64,000 nt of DNA from contig JACRCQ010000074.1 in assembly GCA_016218915.1 (NCBI GenBank), positions 124,001 through 188,000 on the forward strand. The letters are read 5' to 3'. Shown piece by piece: positions 47,778 to 59,744 of this stretch. A program made the position numbers and the translations under genes. The DNA is from Deltaproteobacteria bacterium (GTDB lineage: Bacteria; Myxococcota_A; Polyangia; Polyangiales; Polyangiaceae). Each line of letters begins with the position of its first letter. Position 1 is the stretch's first letter. Below the pieces are notes generated by a model that made no database searches, was not told the origin of the DNA, and worked only from the letters and a program-made list of their open reading frames with translations.

Positions 47778-50222
47778 ATGCGTTTGCCCCATGGATTGCT
47801 TGTCGGGTCGGCGGCCCTGGCCGTCGTGTTCTTTGCTTTCACCGGTTGCTCCGATGACTCGGGCTCGGACAACATCCCGGTCGGCAACGGCGGTACGGCC
47901 GGGCAAGCAGGAGCCAAGGACGGGGGCGGCGGCACCACGCCGGACGGCGGAGGCGCGGGCGGCAGCAGCGGCGGAGGCAACGGTGGGACGGCTGGCGCTG
48001 GCGGCGTGTCAGGCAATGGGGGCACGGCAGGAACCGGGGGCACAGGAGGCACAGCAGGAACTGGTGGAACCGGTGGAACCGGCGGCGCTCCAGGGCAGTG
48101 CCCGGTCACGTTCAAGTACAATCCTGGAGGCTCGGTCAATTCGCTGGTCGTGGCCGGCGAGTGGCATTCGTTCAATCTTGCCACTGCAACGACGATGACC
48201 GGGCCAGACGGAACCGGCGCCTACACGGCCACGATCAGTCTCCCGCCTGGCCTGCAAGCGTACAAGTTCGTAGCCAACGGCAGCGACTGGCGACTCGACC
48301 CTAACCAGGGACGCCGGAAGTACATCGGCGGCTCGGAGAACTCGGCCATCAAGGTCCATGATTGCACGCTGCCCACGCTCACCGTGGAGTCGAGCCAGCC
48401 GGCGCGCCCGTCCGCGGGCAATGGCACCTACGACGCGCAAGTGATCAGTGTCGACGGCATCGACGGCAGCGGGCTCGACACGCAGGGGTACACGGGCAAG
48501 CTGATGCACGACGGGGTCACGACCGATCTGCAGATGAACGTGGACAATGCCGGGAAGGTCACCATCCACCTGACCGGTCTCGAGGACGGGAAGTACAGGG
48601 CTGTCATCCAGGGCAAGTCCAACAACGGGAAGGTCAGCGAGCCGCTCCGTCTGGTGTTCTGGATCGAAGCCGAGGCGTTCTCGTGGAAGGACGCGATCGT
48701 GTACATGGCGTTGACGGATCGCTATCGCGACGGGGATTCGTCCAACAATCCGCCCGCGACCGCAGGAGCGGATCCTCGCGGCGATTGGAAGGGCGGCGAT
48801 CTTCAGGGGCTGCGGATGTCGATCGCCTCCGGAACCCTGGACAAGCTCGGCGTCAGGGCGATCTGGCTCACGCCGTTCCAGACCAATCCGGCCGGGGCCT
48901 ACATGGCAGCGGACGGCGTGCACCAGGTGACCGGCTACCACGGCTACTGGCCTATCAAGGCTCGTCAGGTGGAGGCCAGGATCGGCGGAGATGCTGCGCT
49001 CAAGGAGCTGGTCATCGAAGCGCACAAGCACGGGATCCGGATTCTTCAGGACTACGTGCTCAACCATGTGCACCAGGGCCACGAGTACGTGCAGGCGCAT
49101 GCCAACTGGTTCCGGACCGGCTGCGTGTGCGGCACGAACAACTGCGATTGGACGGCGCACGCGCTGGACTGCATGTTCGCGAGCTATCTGCCGGACATCA
49201 ACCACACGGTGCCGGAAGCCAACGCGCAGTTCGTCGACGACGCGGTGTACTGGCTCGACGACTTCGACATCGACGGGCTGCGGGTCGATGCGGTCAAGCA
49301 TGTGGAAGAGGTTGCGACGCGGAATCTGGCGGCAGAGGTTCGGGAGAAGTTCGAGCCGGGCGGGACGCGGTACTTCCTGATGGGAGAGACCGCGATGGGA
49401 TGGAACGACTGCGCGTGCGACCAGAACTGCAACGACGAGAACTACGGGACGATCTCGAAGTACATCGGTCCATTCGGGCTCGATGGGCAATTCGACTTCG
49501 TGATGTATCACGGCGTGGCCAAGAACACGTTCGCCTACGGCGATCGCGGGATGATCCACGCGGACTACTGGACGAATTGCAGCCAGCAGAAGTTCGGGTC
49601 CGCGATCATGACGCCGTACGTGGGGAGCCACGACACCGCGCGGTTCAGCTCGTATGCGGACTACCGCGGGCAGGACGGCGCACACGACAGGAGCATTCCG
49701 AACAACCAGTGGGACAACACGGCAGGAGCGCCTGGAGACGCTGAGCCGTATTTGCGCACACGGACAGCGTTCGCCTGGGTGCTGACCCTGCCAGGGGCAC
49801 CGCTGCTGTACTACGGCGACGAGTACGGGCAATGGGGAGGCTCGGATCCGAACAATCGGATGATGTGGAAGGATGAAGCAGCGCTCAATGCGGACGAGGC
49901 CACGACGCTGGCGCTGGTCAGGAAGGTCGGCACGGCCCGAAGGGACATCGCGGCGCTGCGTCGGGGAGCCTATGTTCAGCTCGGAACCACGGAGGATACC
50001 CTGGCGAGCGGCAGGAAGATCTCCGGTGGAGGCGCGGCGATCGTAGCCCTGACGCGCTCAGGCACGCCGCAGACGATCGACGTCGAGGTTGCCACCAACC
50101 TCGGGTTGGCGGCCGGGACGGTGCTGCACGATCATCTCGGAGGAGCGGATCAGACCGTAGGAGCCGGAGGGCACCTCGTGGTGCAGATCCCGGCGCGGGG
50201 CACGGTGATCCTCGCGCCCTGA
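47778..50222 (+). CDS. GH13 alpha-amylase-family lipoprotein with N-terminal CBM48/E-set-like module
   Basis: FTGC lipobox; Gly-rich linker; VVAGEWHSFNL...LPPGLQAYKFVANGSDWRLDP; GH13 motifs DYVLNHVH, IDGLRVDAVKHVEE, MGETAM, VGSHD. Confidence 0.87.
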   Translation: MRLPHGLLVGSAALAVVFFAFTGCSDDSGSDNIPVGNGGTAGQAGAKDGGGGTTPDGGGAGGSSGGGNGGTAGAGGVSGNGGTAGTGGTGGTAGTGGTGGTGGAPGQCPVTFKYNPGGSVNSLVVAGEWHSFNLATATTMTGPDGTGAYTATISLPPGLQAYKFVANGSDWRLDPNQGRRKYIGGSENSAIKVHDCTLPTLTVESSQPARPSAGNGTYDAQVISVDGIDGSGLDTQGYTGKLMHDGVTTDLQMNVDNAGKVTIHLTGLEDGKYRAVIQGKSNNGKVSEPLRLVFWIEAEAFSWKDAIVYMALTDRYRDGDSSNNPPATAGADPRGDWKGGDLQGLRMSIASGTLDKLGVRAIWLTPFQTNPAGAYMAADGVHQVTGYHGYWPIKARQVEARIGGDAALKELVIEAHKHGIRILQDYVLNHVHQGHEYVQAHANWFRTGCVCGTNNCDWTAHALDCMFASYLPDINHTVPEANAQFVDDAVYWLDDFDIDGLRVDAVKHVEEVATRNLAAEVREKFEPGGTRYFLMGETAMGWNDCACDQNCNDENYGTISKYIGPFGLDGQFDFVMYHGVAKNTFAYGDRGMIHADYWTNCSQQKFGSAIMTPYVGSHDTARFSSYADYRGQDGAHDRSIPNNQWDNTAGAPGDAEPYLRTRTAFAWVLTLPGAPLLYYGDEYGQWGGSDPNNRMMWKDEAALNADEATTLALVRKVGTARRDIAALRRGAYVQLGTTEDTLASGRKISGGGAAIVALTRSGTPQTIDVEVATNLGLAAGTVLHDHLGGADQTVGAGGHLVVQIPARGTVILAP

Positions 50223-50249
50223 CCGGAGGGAACTAGCAACTGCGGACTA

Positions 50250-50341
50250 GGAATGCGAATGCGAATGCGAATGCGAATGCGAATGCGAATGCCGGAAAGG
50301 GAGTCCGGCTCTCACCATTCCGTGTTCGTCATTCGCATTCC
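50250..50341. repeat. (GAATGC)7 microsatellite in an imperfect inverted-repeat element
   Basis: Seven exact GAATGC copies (50251-50292); hairpin GCCGGA-N7-TCCGGC (50291-50309); arms GGAATGCGAATG (50250-50261) and CATTCGCATTCC (50330-50341). Confidence 0.85.
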
Positions 50342-50414
50342 TGTTTCTAGTTCCTAGTTGATCCGGCTCACCCTTGGGGCAACCCGCTCGCTGACGCCAG
50401 CGGCTCCAACGTCA

Positions 50415-51290
50415 TCAGGGCAAAGGTGTGTAGGAGCTCGGCGCGTTCGACGAAGAGAAGTCGAACTCGAAGTACTTCGTGTAGCTCTTGTTCTTGCCGT
50501 CCACCAGGCCGGTCGAAGGAACGCCGGCCCAGGTCCATTCGTTGCCGGCCGCTTCGCGCAGCATGGAGAACACGACCTGGACTTTGGCGGGCATTCCGAA
50601 CTCGAGACGCGGCAGGGCCATCTCCATGTACTGGCCGCTGGAAGACTGCTGAACGGCCCACCCCGCGGCAATCCATGCGCTCGTGCCGGTGTCCCACTTC
50701 TGCGCGTCGGTGTAGCTTCCGTCGGCCTTCCACCTCACGTGCCACGCAGATTGCATGGGGAGCCCGGGTGCTGTCTGTGCGCCGTAGCCGATTCCCGTCT
50801 GAGACCCCGGCGTCCCACCCAGATAGACGACAACCCAGTCCGTCGAGCTCTTGCTGGAAAGCGCCGCGCCATCCATGCCGACGTACAGGAAGTTGGAGTC
50901 CCAGGCCACGTAGCCCTGGTAGAGGTCTGGCGCGGTCGAAGAGGTGGCAAACTTGTCCTTGGTCGTATCGAAGTCGTTCACGCCGTCGATGACGATCGTG
51001 TGTGTGTAGCCTGTGGCGCCCCCTGCGCTTCCTCCCGCACCCGCCGCATCGCCACCTTCGTCAGGCGCGTCGTCGCCAGCGTCACCCGCTGCGCCGCCCT
51101 GCCCTGCATCCCCAGCAGCGCCGCCCGTGCCCGCAGTGCCAGCCGTTCCGCCGGTCCCGGCCGCACCACCCGTGCCGCCGCCGGCCTCGCCATCGACGCC
51201 GGAGTCACCCCTGGGAATGGGAGTCGTATCCGGGTCACATCCTGCAATCAGTAGCCCACCTAGCAAGAGCGAGCAGGGTGCGAGTCTCAT
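50415..51290 (-). CDS. Lipoprotein with CBM9-like/DOMON-like carbohydrate-binding domain
   Basis: LLIAGC lipobox; TIVIDGVNDFDTTKDKFATSS...YQGYVAWDSNFLYVGMDG, typical of CBM9-like domains. Confidence 0.6.
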   Translation of the reverse strand: MRLAPCSLLLGGLLIAGCDPDTTPIPRGDSGVDGEAGGGTGGAAGTGGTAGTAGTGGAAGDAGQGGAAGDAGDDAPDEGGDAAGAGGSAGGATGYTHTIVIDGVNDFDTTKDKFATSSTAPDLYQGYVAWDSNFLYVGMDGAALSSKSSTDWVVVYLGGTPGSQTGIGYGAQTAPGLPMQSAWHVRWKADGSYTDAQKWDTGTSAWIAAGWAVQQSSSGQYMEMALPRLEFGMPAKVQVVFSMLREAAGNEWTWAGVPSTGLVDGKNKSYTKYFEFDFSSSNAPSSYTPLP

Positions 51291-51340
51291 GGTCGCCTCA
51301 TCATGGTAGCGCGTTTGGCCGCAAAGTGCATCTCGTGCCG

Positions 51341-53041
51341 TCAGTAGGTGATCTGCGCCTGGAGCTTGAAGACCTTCTCATCGGGATAGCGCTCGCCCTG
51401 GATCTCTCCCTGGCGAAGCTGGACCGCCTGCTTGTACCAGTATCGCGAGAACTGAACGAAGATCATCTCCTGGGTGAGGAAGTGCGTGAACAGCGCGATG
51501 CGGGGGGAGATCACGCGGAAGGTGGTGGCGCTGTCGTCCTGGTCGGGCACGACATGATCGTAGCGCAGGAAGATGCCGGCCCATTCGGTCGCGCGCCATC
51601 CTCCTTCGGTGCCCCACTTCCACTTGGACACGCCATCGCGACGGGTATCGCGGATGGTGTCCGTGGTGGACCAGTCCGTGGGCTGATCGCTCTGTACCTT
51701 GGTGAGCATGCCGAAGACGGAAGCCGTGATGTCTCCTCCCCAGGGTAGGGGGGAAGCCTTGGTCTTCATGAGACCGCGGTAGAGGTTTGCCACGCTGAAG
51801 TCGTACTGGAAGGCCAGATTCTTCAGGAAGCCCATCCCACCATTGGTCTTGGCGTCCGTCCCCAGGTAGTTGTCCATGATCCTTCGGCCGTACGAATGCA
51901 TGACCTCCAGCGCAGGGGACAGGTACAACACCCGGTTTGCGTCGATGCTCGAGTACGCCACGTACCCCTTGCCGAGCAACGTGCTCACCCTGGCATCCAC
52001 CCCGAGCACGGTCATGTCCGAGTCGGTGATGTCCTGGAACTGGCGCTTGTCCTTGGTGGAAGCGTTCAGATAGTAGACGCCGACCTCGACCGTGCGATCG
52101 TAGCTCACGCCGCCGTGAGCGTAGTGCACCATGGTGAGCCCATGCTTGGACGCGATGTCCTCGCCATGGGTTCCGACGCCGTCCAGGACCCAGAAGGTGA
52201 AGGGCCCGGTCTGGAATTCCAGCCTTGCCTGCCCACCGACCTGATGCGTGCGGCCGAAGATGTAGGTGTCGTACTTGGGAAGGTAGCCGAAGCGATCCCA
52301 GAACGCGCCTCCTTTGACGCGCAAGCCGAGTCCCTCGACGATCTTGTAGCGGTAGGTGAGCCACCCCTGGGCGATGCCGAACTGCTTGTCGATCGTCGGC
52401 GTCTCGGCGTCGGAGAACTGGGTGGAGGCAAGCCCGACAGTGGCGGTCATCCGCTCGTTGCCGACGCTCAGGTACGTTTCGTTCCACGCCCGCTCGTTGA
52501 TGGGAAGGTAGAGAAAGCCCGACTTGTAGTAGTCGTCGTCGACCAGGAAGGGTGTGCGGTAGTTGTACTCGCCTTCCTCGGAGGTGGTCGTGCCAGCGGC
52601 GCGGTGCACGCGAGAGAATCGCATCGGTGCTCGGAAGTAGCCGTGAAGGGCGAACCTCAAGGGAGGCAGCTTGCCGCCTCGCGAGAGCTCCACGTCAGTC
52701 TGGCCTCCCACCGGGTCCCCGGGATAGCGATCCTCGGCAAACGTGGGAGCGAGCAGGCGCGGGACGTACTCTTGCTCTTCGACTTTCGGTGGAGCAGGGG
52801 CGTTGGCCGAGGGAGGCGCCGTGGCAGCGGGCCGTTGCGCCGGCGGCGGGGTCGTGGCAGCGGCCGGCGGCGCCGCGACCGTCGGGGTGGGCGGTGCGGG
52901 AGGCTCCGCAGGCCGTGCGCTCTCGGTGGGCGCGGGCGGAGCCTTGTCCGGTTGTGGGTCCGAGCCGGGCTGCTGTGCACTCGCCACAGCCGCTACCGAC
53001 ACGATGGCCTGAACCAGAAGCAGATGACCTATCCTACGCAT
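51341..53041 (-). CDS. Outer-membrane porin-like beta-barrel
   Basis: Signal peptide, Pro/Ala linker, amphipathic barrel sequence (FALHGYFRAPMRFS...LGLRVKGGAFWDRFG) ending with aromatic-rich FVQFSRYWYKQAVQLRQG...LQAQITY. Confidence 0.65.
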   Translation of the reverse strand: MRRIGHLLLVQAIVSVAAVASAQQPGSDPQPDKAPPAPTESARPAEPPAPPTPTVAAPPAAATTPPPAQRPAATAPPSANAPAPPKVEEQEYVPRLLAPTFAEDRYPGDPVGGQTDVELSRGGKLPPLRFALHGYFRAPMRFSRVHRAAGTTTSEEGEYNYRTPFLVDDDYYKSGFLYLPINERAWNETYLSVGNERMTATVGLASTQFSDAETPTIDKQFGIAQGWLTYRYKIVEGLGLRVKGGAFWDRFGYLPKYDTYIFGRTHQVGGQARLEFQTGPFTFWVLDGVGTHGEDIASKHGLTMVHYAHGGVSYDRTVEVGVYYLNASTKDKRQFQDITDSDMTVLGVDARVSTLLGKGYVAYSSIDANRVLYLSPALEVMHSYGRRIMDNYLGTDAKTNGGMGFLKNLAFQYDFSVANLYRGLMKTKASPLPWGGDITASVFGMLTKVQSDQPTDWSTTDTIRDTRRDGVSKWKWGTEGGWRATEWAGIFLRYDHVVPDQDDSATTFRVISPRIALFTHFLTQEMIFVQFSRYWYKQAVQLRQGEIQGERYPDEKVFKLQAQITY

Positions 53042-53101
53042 GCCCGTGGATCCTCCTACCCATTCGAGCTGGGAAGTCGCTTGGCTCGTTTGCCTCGCCG
53101 C

Positions 53102-55525
53102 TCATGATCGGCGAGACACCTGTCCTCGACGTCGCGCGAGCCGGCGCACGACGTACGCGAGCGGCAGCAGGGTCAGCGAGAGCCACTCGCCGGTCCGTGC
53201 AGCATTGTCGTCGATCCGGCACATACACGCGCCCTTGCGCGGAATCTCGGCGTCGCTGGCTGCGTTCGGATCCGTTCCGCCGCAGCCGAGAATGTCGTCG
53301 CAGCCGCCTGTGCCCGCCTGGCCGCTCTGACCCGTGCCGCCGTCGCCGCCGCCTCCTCCTGCTCCGCCATTTCCGGTGCCACCAGCTCCCCCTGTTCCTC
53401 CGTCGGTCGGAGGAGGGGGCTTGGTCCCGCAGTCGTTCGGCTCGATCAGCCCGGCGCGATCGAACAGGGTCAGCATGTACGCGCCGGCACCGTAGCCGAC
53501 CATCGGGATGCTCCCCCAGTAATTGCCGATCGGTGCCTCGCTCGACACTGCGCTGTAGAGCTCTGGCACGAGGCCGAAGTTGACGGCGGCCTTGCCGACG
53601 ATGGTGTCGAGCAGCTGGTCGGCTCGCTCGGTCTTCCCGGCCCGGCGCAGCGCATCGGACATGCGCAGGTCGATCAGGATCCACTCGTGCTCGTCGTAGG
53701 TGCTCAGCCCCTCGTCGTTGCGCTTGTAGCCGCCGCTGGAAACCTGCAGCTTATTGAGCAAGTCGAACGTCGGCTGCACCCACACCGCATCGTACTTCGT
53801 GATGATGTTCCACGTGAAGACCTCGATCACGGCGGCGTCGGCCCTCGACGGGGTAATCCCTTCGAGCGATCCGACGAATGCGTTGTTCTGGTCCACGAAC
53901 GTCGAGACGAATCCCTTGCCGACCTTCTGGGAGAGCTCACGGTACTTCTGCGAGTCCGCATCGTTGCCCGTGCGCGCTGCGAGCGCTGCCATGTCGCAGA
54001 ACCCGCGCGCCGCAGCGAGCGTGGTGTAGGCATAGTGCCTCGCCTTGCCCTGGTGGACCTCCCAGATCGAAGAGTCCTTCTTGACGATGCCCGTTGGCTC
54101 CAGGTAGCCCGCCAGCTTGTCTGCAATGCCTTCCACCATGACCTGGTAGTTGGTCTTGTCAGGGTAGATCTTGGTCTTCTCGTTGAGCCAGCCGACATCG
54201 CCGGTTGCGTCCACGTACTGCCGGGCGGCCCACAACGCCATCCCCCAGCCGTCCACCTCGATGTTCGGTGTGGGCTGACCGGAGAAGTCCGCGTCTTCCT
54301 CCCCGGAGCCGAAGTAGCGCACGGTCGAGATGCGGTAGTCCTGAACCTCGAACCAGTCCTTGTACTTGCCTGTGCCCACCGGCGCTGCGTTGATCAGGAA
54401 GTCCAAGGCGTACTTGGTCTCCTGGGCGTGGCCGCTGCGCGCCAACGCCACGATCGCGTACATGCCGTCGCGTACCCAGCCGCTGTGCCATTCGCCGTGG
54501 GGAAGGCTCGCGAGCATCATCCCGTGGCTCTTGCGCGTGTCCGTGTACGGCTCGAGCACCTGCCCCATCCGGAGCACGGTTTCGCTCTGCCGCCATATCT
54601 TGAGCTCGTCGGTCTTGAACTCGATCTGCGCTGGAGGCGGCTTGCGCCAGGCATTGAACTCCGCCTGGGTGTCGTCGACCATCTGCTGCGGAGTGCGGTT
54701 GTTCGCCCACGCCTTGAGATCCCCCGCAGCCTTCGCGGCGTCCGCCGCATTCTCCACGAACTGGACCCCCACCGCCCACATGCCATCAGCACCGAGCTTC
54801 TTCTGGAAGCCTATGCTCTGATCGTTGCCCGAGCAGTTCGCGTTGTCCGCAAGGTCCTGCCCCGCCTGGACCTTGCCGTAGGCGCCGCCGCAGTCGGCGT
54901 GGTCGAGGCCGCTGAGACCGACGTACACGAGTGCGCCGCCACCCGCTCCGGTCTCCTGAACAGCGCCATCGACGCCGTCCACAGGCTTGATCAGCTCGCC
55001 ATCTGCCCCCGGATTGTTCTCCCCGCTTCCCATGTGGAAGTTGAGAAGGATGTACGCATCGGTGGCAGTGGCGGCCTTGATGACCGCCACCAGCGCGTTG
55101 CCCTGGTAGCCGAACGGCGAGAAGAAGAACGATTCAGTGCTCATCCCACCCAGGGAGATGGGCGCGCGGATGATGTTGGATTGATCGACGTAGTCAGGCT
55201 CGGATGCGATGCCGGTATTCAGCCACCCCGCGCCGCCGGAACCTTTGACGCCGAAGTACATGTCGAACATCAGGTTGCGTCGAATGATGCCATCGGACTG
55301 CAGCTGGCCAGGTCGAGGCCCCAGGAAGCGGTAGGGGTGCTCCAGGAACTCGACGAGCTTCTTGGCGTCAGCGTCGTAGACCTGGAATCCGAACCCGTTG
55401 CCGGTGGTCATGTACTTGAGGGTGCGCTGGTACGCCGGGGAAGGGCGCGCAGCAGCAGACAAGGCCACGAACACGCCGGCGGCGAGGGCGAGTCGCGGGA
55501 CGAGGCTTCTCGCGGCACGAATCAT
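53102..55525 (-). CDS. GH15 glucoamylase/glucodextranase-like secreted enzyme, MYXO-CTERM-like tail
   Basis: (alpha/alpha)6-type segments: HGEWHSGWVRDGMYAIVALARSGH, NIEVDGWGMALWAARQYVDATGD, STYDEHEWILIDLRMSDALRRAG; tail CMCRIDDNAARTGEWLSLTLLPLAYVVRRLARRR. Confidence 0.75.
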   Translation of the reverse strand: MIRAARSLVPRLALAAGVFVALSAAARPSPAYQRTLKYMTTGNGFGFQVYDADAKKLVEFLEHPYRFLGPRPGQLQSDGIIRRNLMFDMYFGVKGSGGAGWLNTGIASEPDYVDQSNIIRAPISLGGMSTESFFFSPFGYQGNALVAVIKAATATDAYILLNFHMGSGENNPGADGELIKPVDGVDGAVQETGAGGGALVYVGLSGLDHADCGGAYGKVQAGQDLADNANCSGNDQSIGFQKKLGADGMWAVGVQFVENAADAAKAAGDLKAWANNRTPQQMVDDTQAEFNAWRKPPPAQIEFKTDELKIWRQSETVLRMGQVLEPYTDTRKSHGMMLASLPHGEWHSGWVRDGMYAIVALARSGHAQETKYALDFLINAAPVGTGKYKDWFEVQDYRISTVRYFGSGEEDADFSGQPTPNIEVDGWGMALWAARQYVDATGDVGWLNEKTKIYPDKTNYQVMVEGIADKLAGYLEPTGIVKKDSSIWEVHQGKARHYAYTTLAAARGFCDMAALAARTGNDADSQKYRELSQKVGKGFVSTFVDQNNAFVGSLEGITPSRADAAVIEVFTWNIITKYDAVWVQPTFDLLNKLQVSSGGYKRNDEGLSTYDEHEWILIDLRMSDALRRAGKTERADQLLDTIVGKAAVNFGLVPELYSAVSSEAPIGNYWGSIPMVGYGAGAYMLTLFDRAGLIEPNDCGTKPPPPTDGGTGGAGGTGNGGAGGGGGDGGTGQSGQAGTGGCDDILGCGGTDPNAASDAEIPRKGACMCRIDDNAARTGEWLSLTLLPLAYVVRRLARRRGQVSRRS

Positions 55526-55613
55526 GGAGCCAAACCTCCGGAAATCCAGGCCGGGAACCGGCCGTAGCTCAGATCAGGGTTACGTCGATGGAAGTAGCAC
55601 GCGCCGAAGCAGT

Positions 55614-56060
55614 TTACCACGCGAAAGATGGGGCGTACGGGCAATCTCGGGGCCGGAGCTCCACGTTGTTGCGCTCCGCGATCACCCACTCCAGCAGACC
55701 ACGCGACCTTCCCTGCTTGTGCCCCTCGAGGTGCGCGACCACGGGCGCGCCGGCAGAGTGTCCGCTGAACGATCCCGACAGAAACGAGTTGGCTCTCGGC
55801 CTGTACGCCCCGTGGTAGGCGGAGTCGCATTCGCGCACGAGGCGGAGGAGGCGCACGGCGCGCGAGCGCGGTGACGCGCTGCAGAAGGTGACGCGAGCTC
55901 GCGGAGCAGCCGCGCACATCGGGATGCAGGACCGATCGGCGCCTTGTGCCTCGTCGCGGACGTGGCCGAACCTGCACGGGTGATGTGATGGATCCTGGGC
56001 GCGGCAGGTCAGCCGGCGGCTCTCAGTTCGCGTCCGAAGGGCTACGCCAGCTGGTGGCAC
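55614..56060 (-). CDS. Hypothetical protein, start uncertain
   Basis: Only plausible open frame in the gap; no recognised domain. Confidence 0.3.
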   Translation of the reverse strand: MPPAGVALRTRTESRRLTCRAQDPSHHPCRFGHVRDEAQGADRSCIPMCAAAPRARVTFCSASPRSRAVRLLRLVRECDSAYHGAYRPRANSFLSGSFSGHSAGAPVVAHLEGHKQGRSRGLLEWVIAERNNVELRPRDCPYAPSFAW

Positions 56061-56309
56061 GCATCAAGTGACATCCGCCCCGGCCAGCCCCTGCCACAAA
56101 ACTGCGAGCAACTCGCGCCGCAGCTCGATCCGTGGCCTGCGGCCCCGTTGGGGCTACCTTGAGCCCGCCCAAATCGTGAACGCACCTCTTCAACTTCTTG
56201 ACAGACCCGTGCGCGCGGACGCATCGTGCGGCCTCGCGCGCCTGCTCCTCGGCTCGACGCGTCGCAAGCTCGGTTTTTCGGCTGTTTTCCACGGAGAAGG
56301 GAAAGGCAG

Positions 56310-56975
56310 ATGCGACTGTTTTCGACTTCGATCGGCAGAAAGGGGGTCATGGCGGTCACGGGCCTGCTCATGGTCCTGTTCGTCGTTGGCCACCTGCTGG
56401 GCAACCTGACCGTCTTCAAAGGCCCGGACGGCATCAACGCGTACGCAGAAGGTCTTCACAAGCTGGTTCCGGTCGTGTGGGGGACCCGGATCGTGATGGG
56501 GTCGGCGCTCATCCTCCACGTGTACATGTCGATCCAGATCACGCTCGAGAACTGGGCAGCGAACCCGAAGAAGTACGCGGTGTCGCGGTCGCTGCGCGCG
56601 ACCTTCTCCAGCAAGAACATGATCTGGACCGGCGCTGCGATCGGTGCGTTCGTCATCTACCACCTGGCGCACTTCACCTTCCGGGTGACGCCCAGCGATC
56701 TGATGCTGGGCACGGACACCATGGGTCGGCCCGACGTCTACCAGATGGTCGTCGATAGCCTTTCGGGTGCGGTGATCGGCGGCGTGTACCTGGTGGCGAT
56801 GGTGGCGCTGTGTCTGCACCTCTGGCACGGGATCCAGAGCCTGTTTCAGACGCTCGGCTTGAGCAACGCGAAGCTGCTTCCGGAGTACGGCCTATGGGGC
56901 AAGGTGCTCTCGGGGATCTTCCTGGTCGGCTTCGGGGCGATTCCCGCGGTCATTCTCGCTGGCATCCTGAAGTAA
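56310..56975 (+). CDS. sdhC: Succinate dehydrogenase cytochrome b subunit
   Basis: [30 protein letters not shown]; multiple TM and His residues; directly upstream of sdhA/sdhB. Confidence 0.9.
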   Translation: MRLFSTSIGRKGVMAVTGLLMVLFVVGHLLGNLTVFKGPDGINAYAEGLHKLVPVVWGTRIVMGSALILHVYMSIQITLENWAANPKKYAVSRSLRATFSSKNMIWTGAAIGAFVIYHLAHFTFRVTPSDLMLGTDTMGRPDVYQMVVDSLSGAVIGGVYLVAMVALCLHLWHGIQSLFQTLGLSNAKLLPEYGLWGKVLSGIFLVGFGAIPAVILAGILK

Positions 56976-56985
56976 GGACGACACC

Positions 56986-58898
<1,913 letters not shown>

Positions 58899-58902
<4 letters not shown>

Positions 58903-59705
58903 TGAGCGCGCAAGCTTCTGGTCACGGGACGATGAACATCAAGCTGATTGTCTGGCGGCAGGCGGGCCCCGACAAGCCGGGCAACTTCGAAACGTACGAG
59001 GCCAAGGGCATCACGCCGCACCACTCCTTCCTGGAGATGCTGGACGTGGTGAACGAGGACCTGATCAAGCAGGGCAAGGATCCGATCACCTTCGATCACG
59101 ACTGCCGCGAGGGGATCTGCGGGACTTGCTCGGCCGTGGTCAACGGCGTGCCGCACGGCGGGCAGAAGCGCACCACGCTTTGCCAGCTGCACATGAGGAA
59201 GTTCAAGGACGGCGACTCGATCTACCTGGAGCCCTGGCGCGCGCGTGCCTTCCCCATCATTCGCGATCTCATGGTGGACCGCGGCGCGCTGGACAGGCTC
59301 ATCCAGGCTGCAGGCTGGATCTCCTGTCACACGGGTGGGGTGCCAGACGGCAACTCGACGCCCATCGCCAAACGGGATGCCGACTATGCGATGGACGCCG
59401 CGGAGTGCATCGGGTGCGGCGCCTGCGTGGCGGCTTGCCCCAACGGTGCAGCCATGCTCTTCGGTGGCGCCAAGGTAGCTCAGTACGCCGCCTTGCCCCA
59501 GGGGCAGGTGGAGGCGCCCGAGCGGGTTGCCGCGATGATCCAGGCGATGGCGGAGAACGGCTTTGGCAACTGCTCGAACCACTACGAGTGCCAGGCAGCC
59601 TGCCCGAAGGGCATCGACGTCAAGTTCATCACGCGCCTGAACCGCGAGTTCTACAAGGCCTTGGTCCTGGACAAGGTCGGCGCCACGCCACCCAAGAAGT
59701 CGTAG
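58899..59705 (+). CDS. sdhB: Succinate dehydrogenase iron-sulfur subunit
   Basis: [49 protein letters not shown]; overlaps sdhA by 4 bp. Confidence 0.95.
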
Positions 59706-59744
59706 GCCAGGCAGAGCGCAGCGGTCGGGACCCCGTCACGGGGC

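Noticed and set aside
50251-50292. (GAATGC)7 as a CRISPR-like array
   Set aside because: Direct 6-bp microsatellite with no spacers.
56198-56226. Sigma70-type promoter TTGACA-N17-GCATCG upstream of sdhC
   Set aside because: The -35 hexamer is perfect but the -10 match is poor; too weak to list without transcript data.
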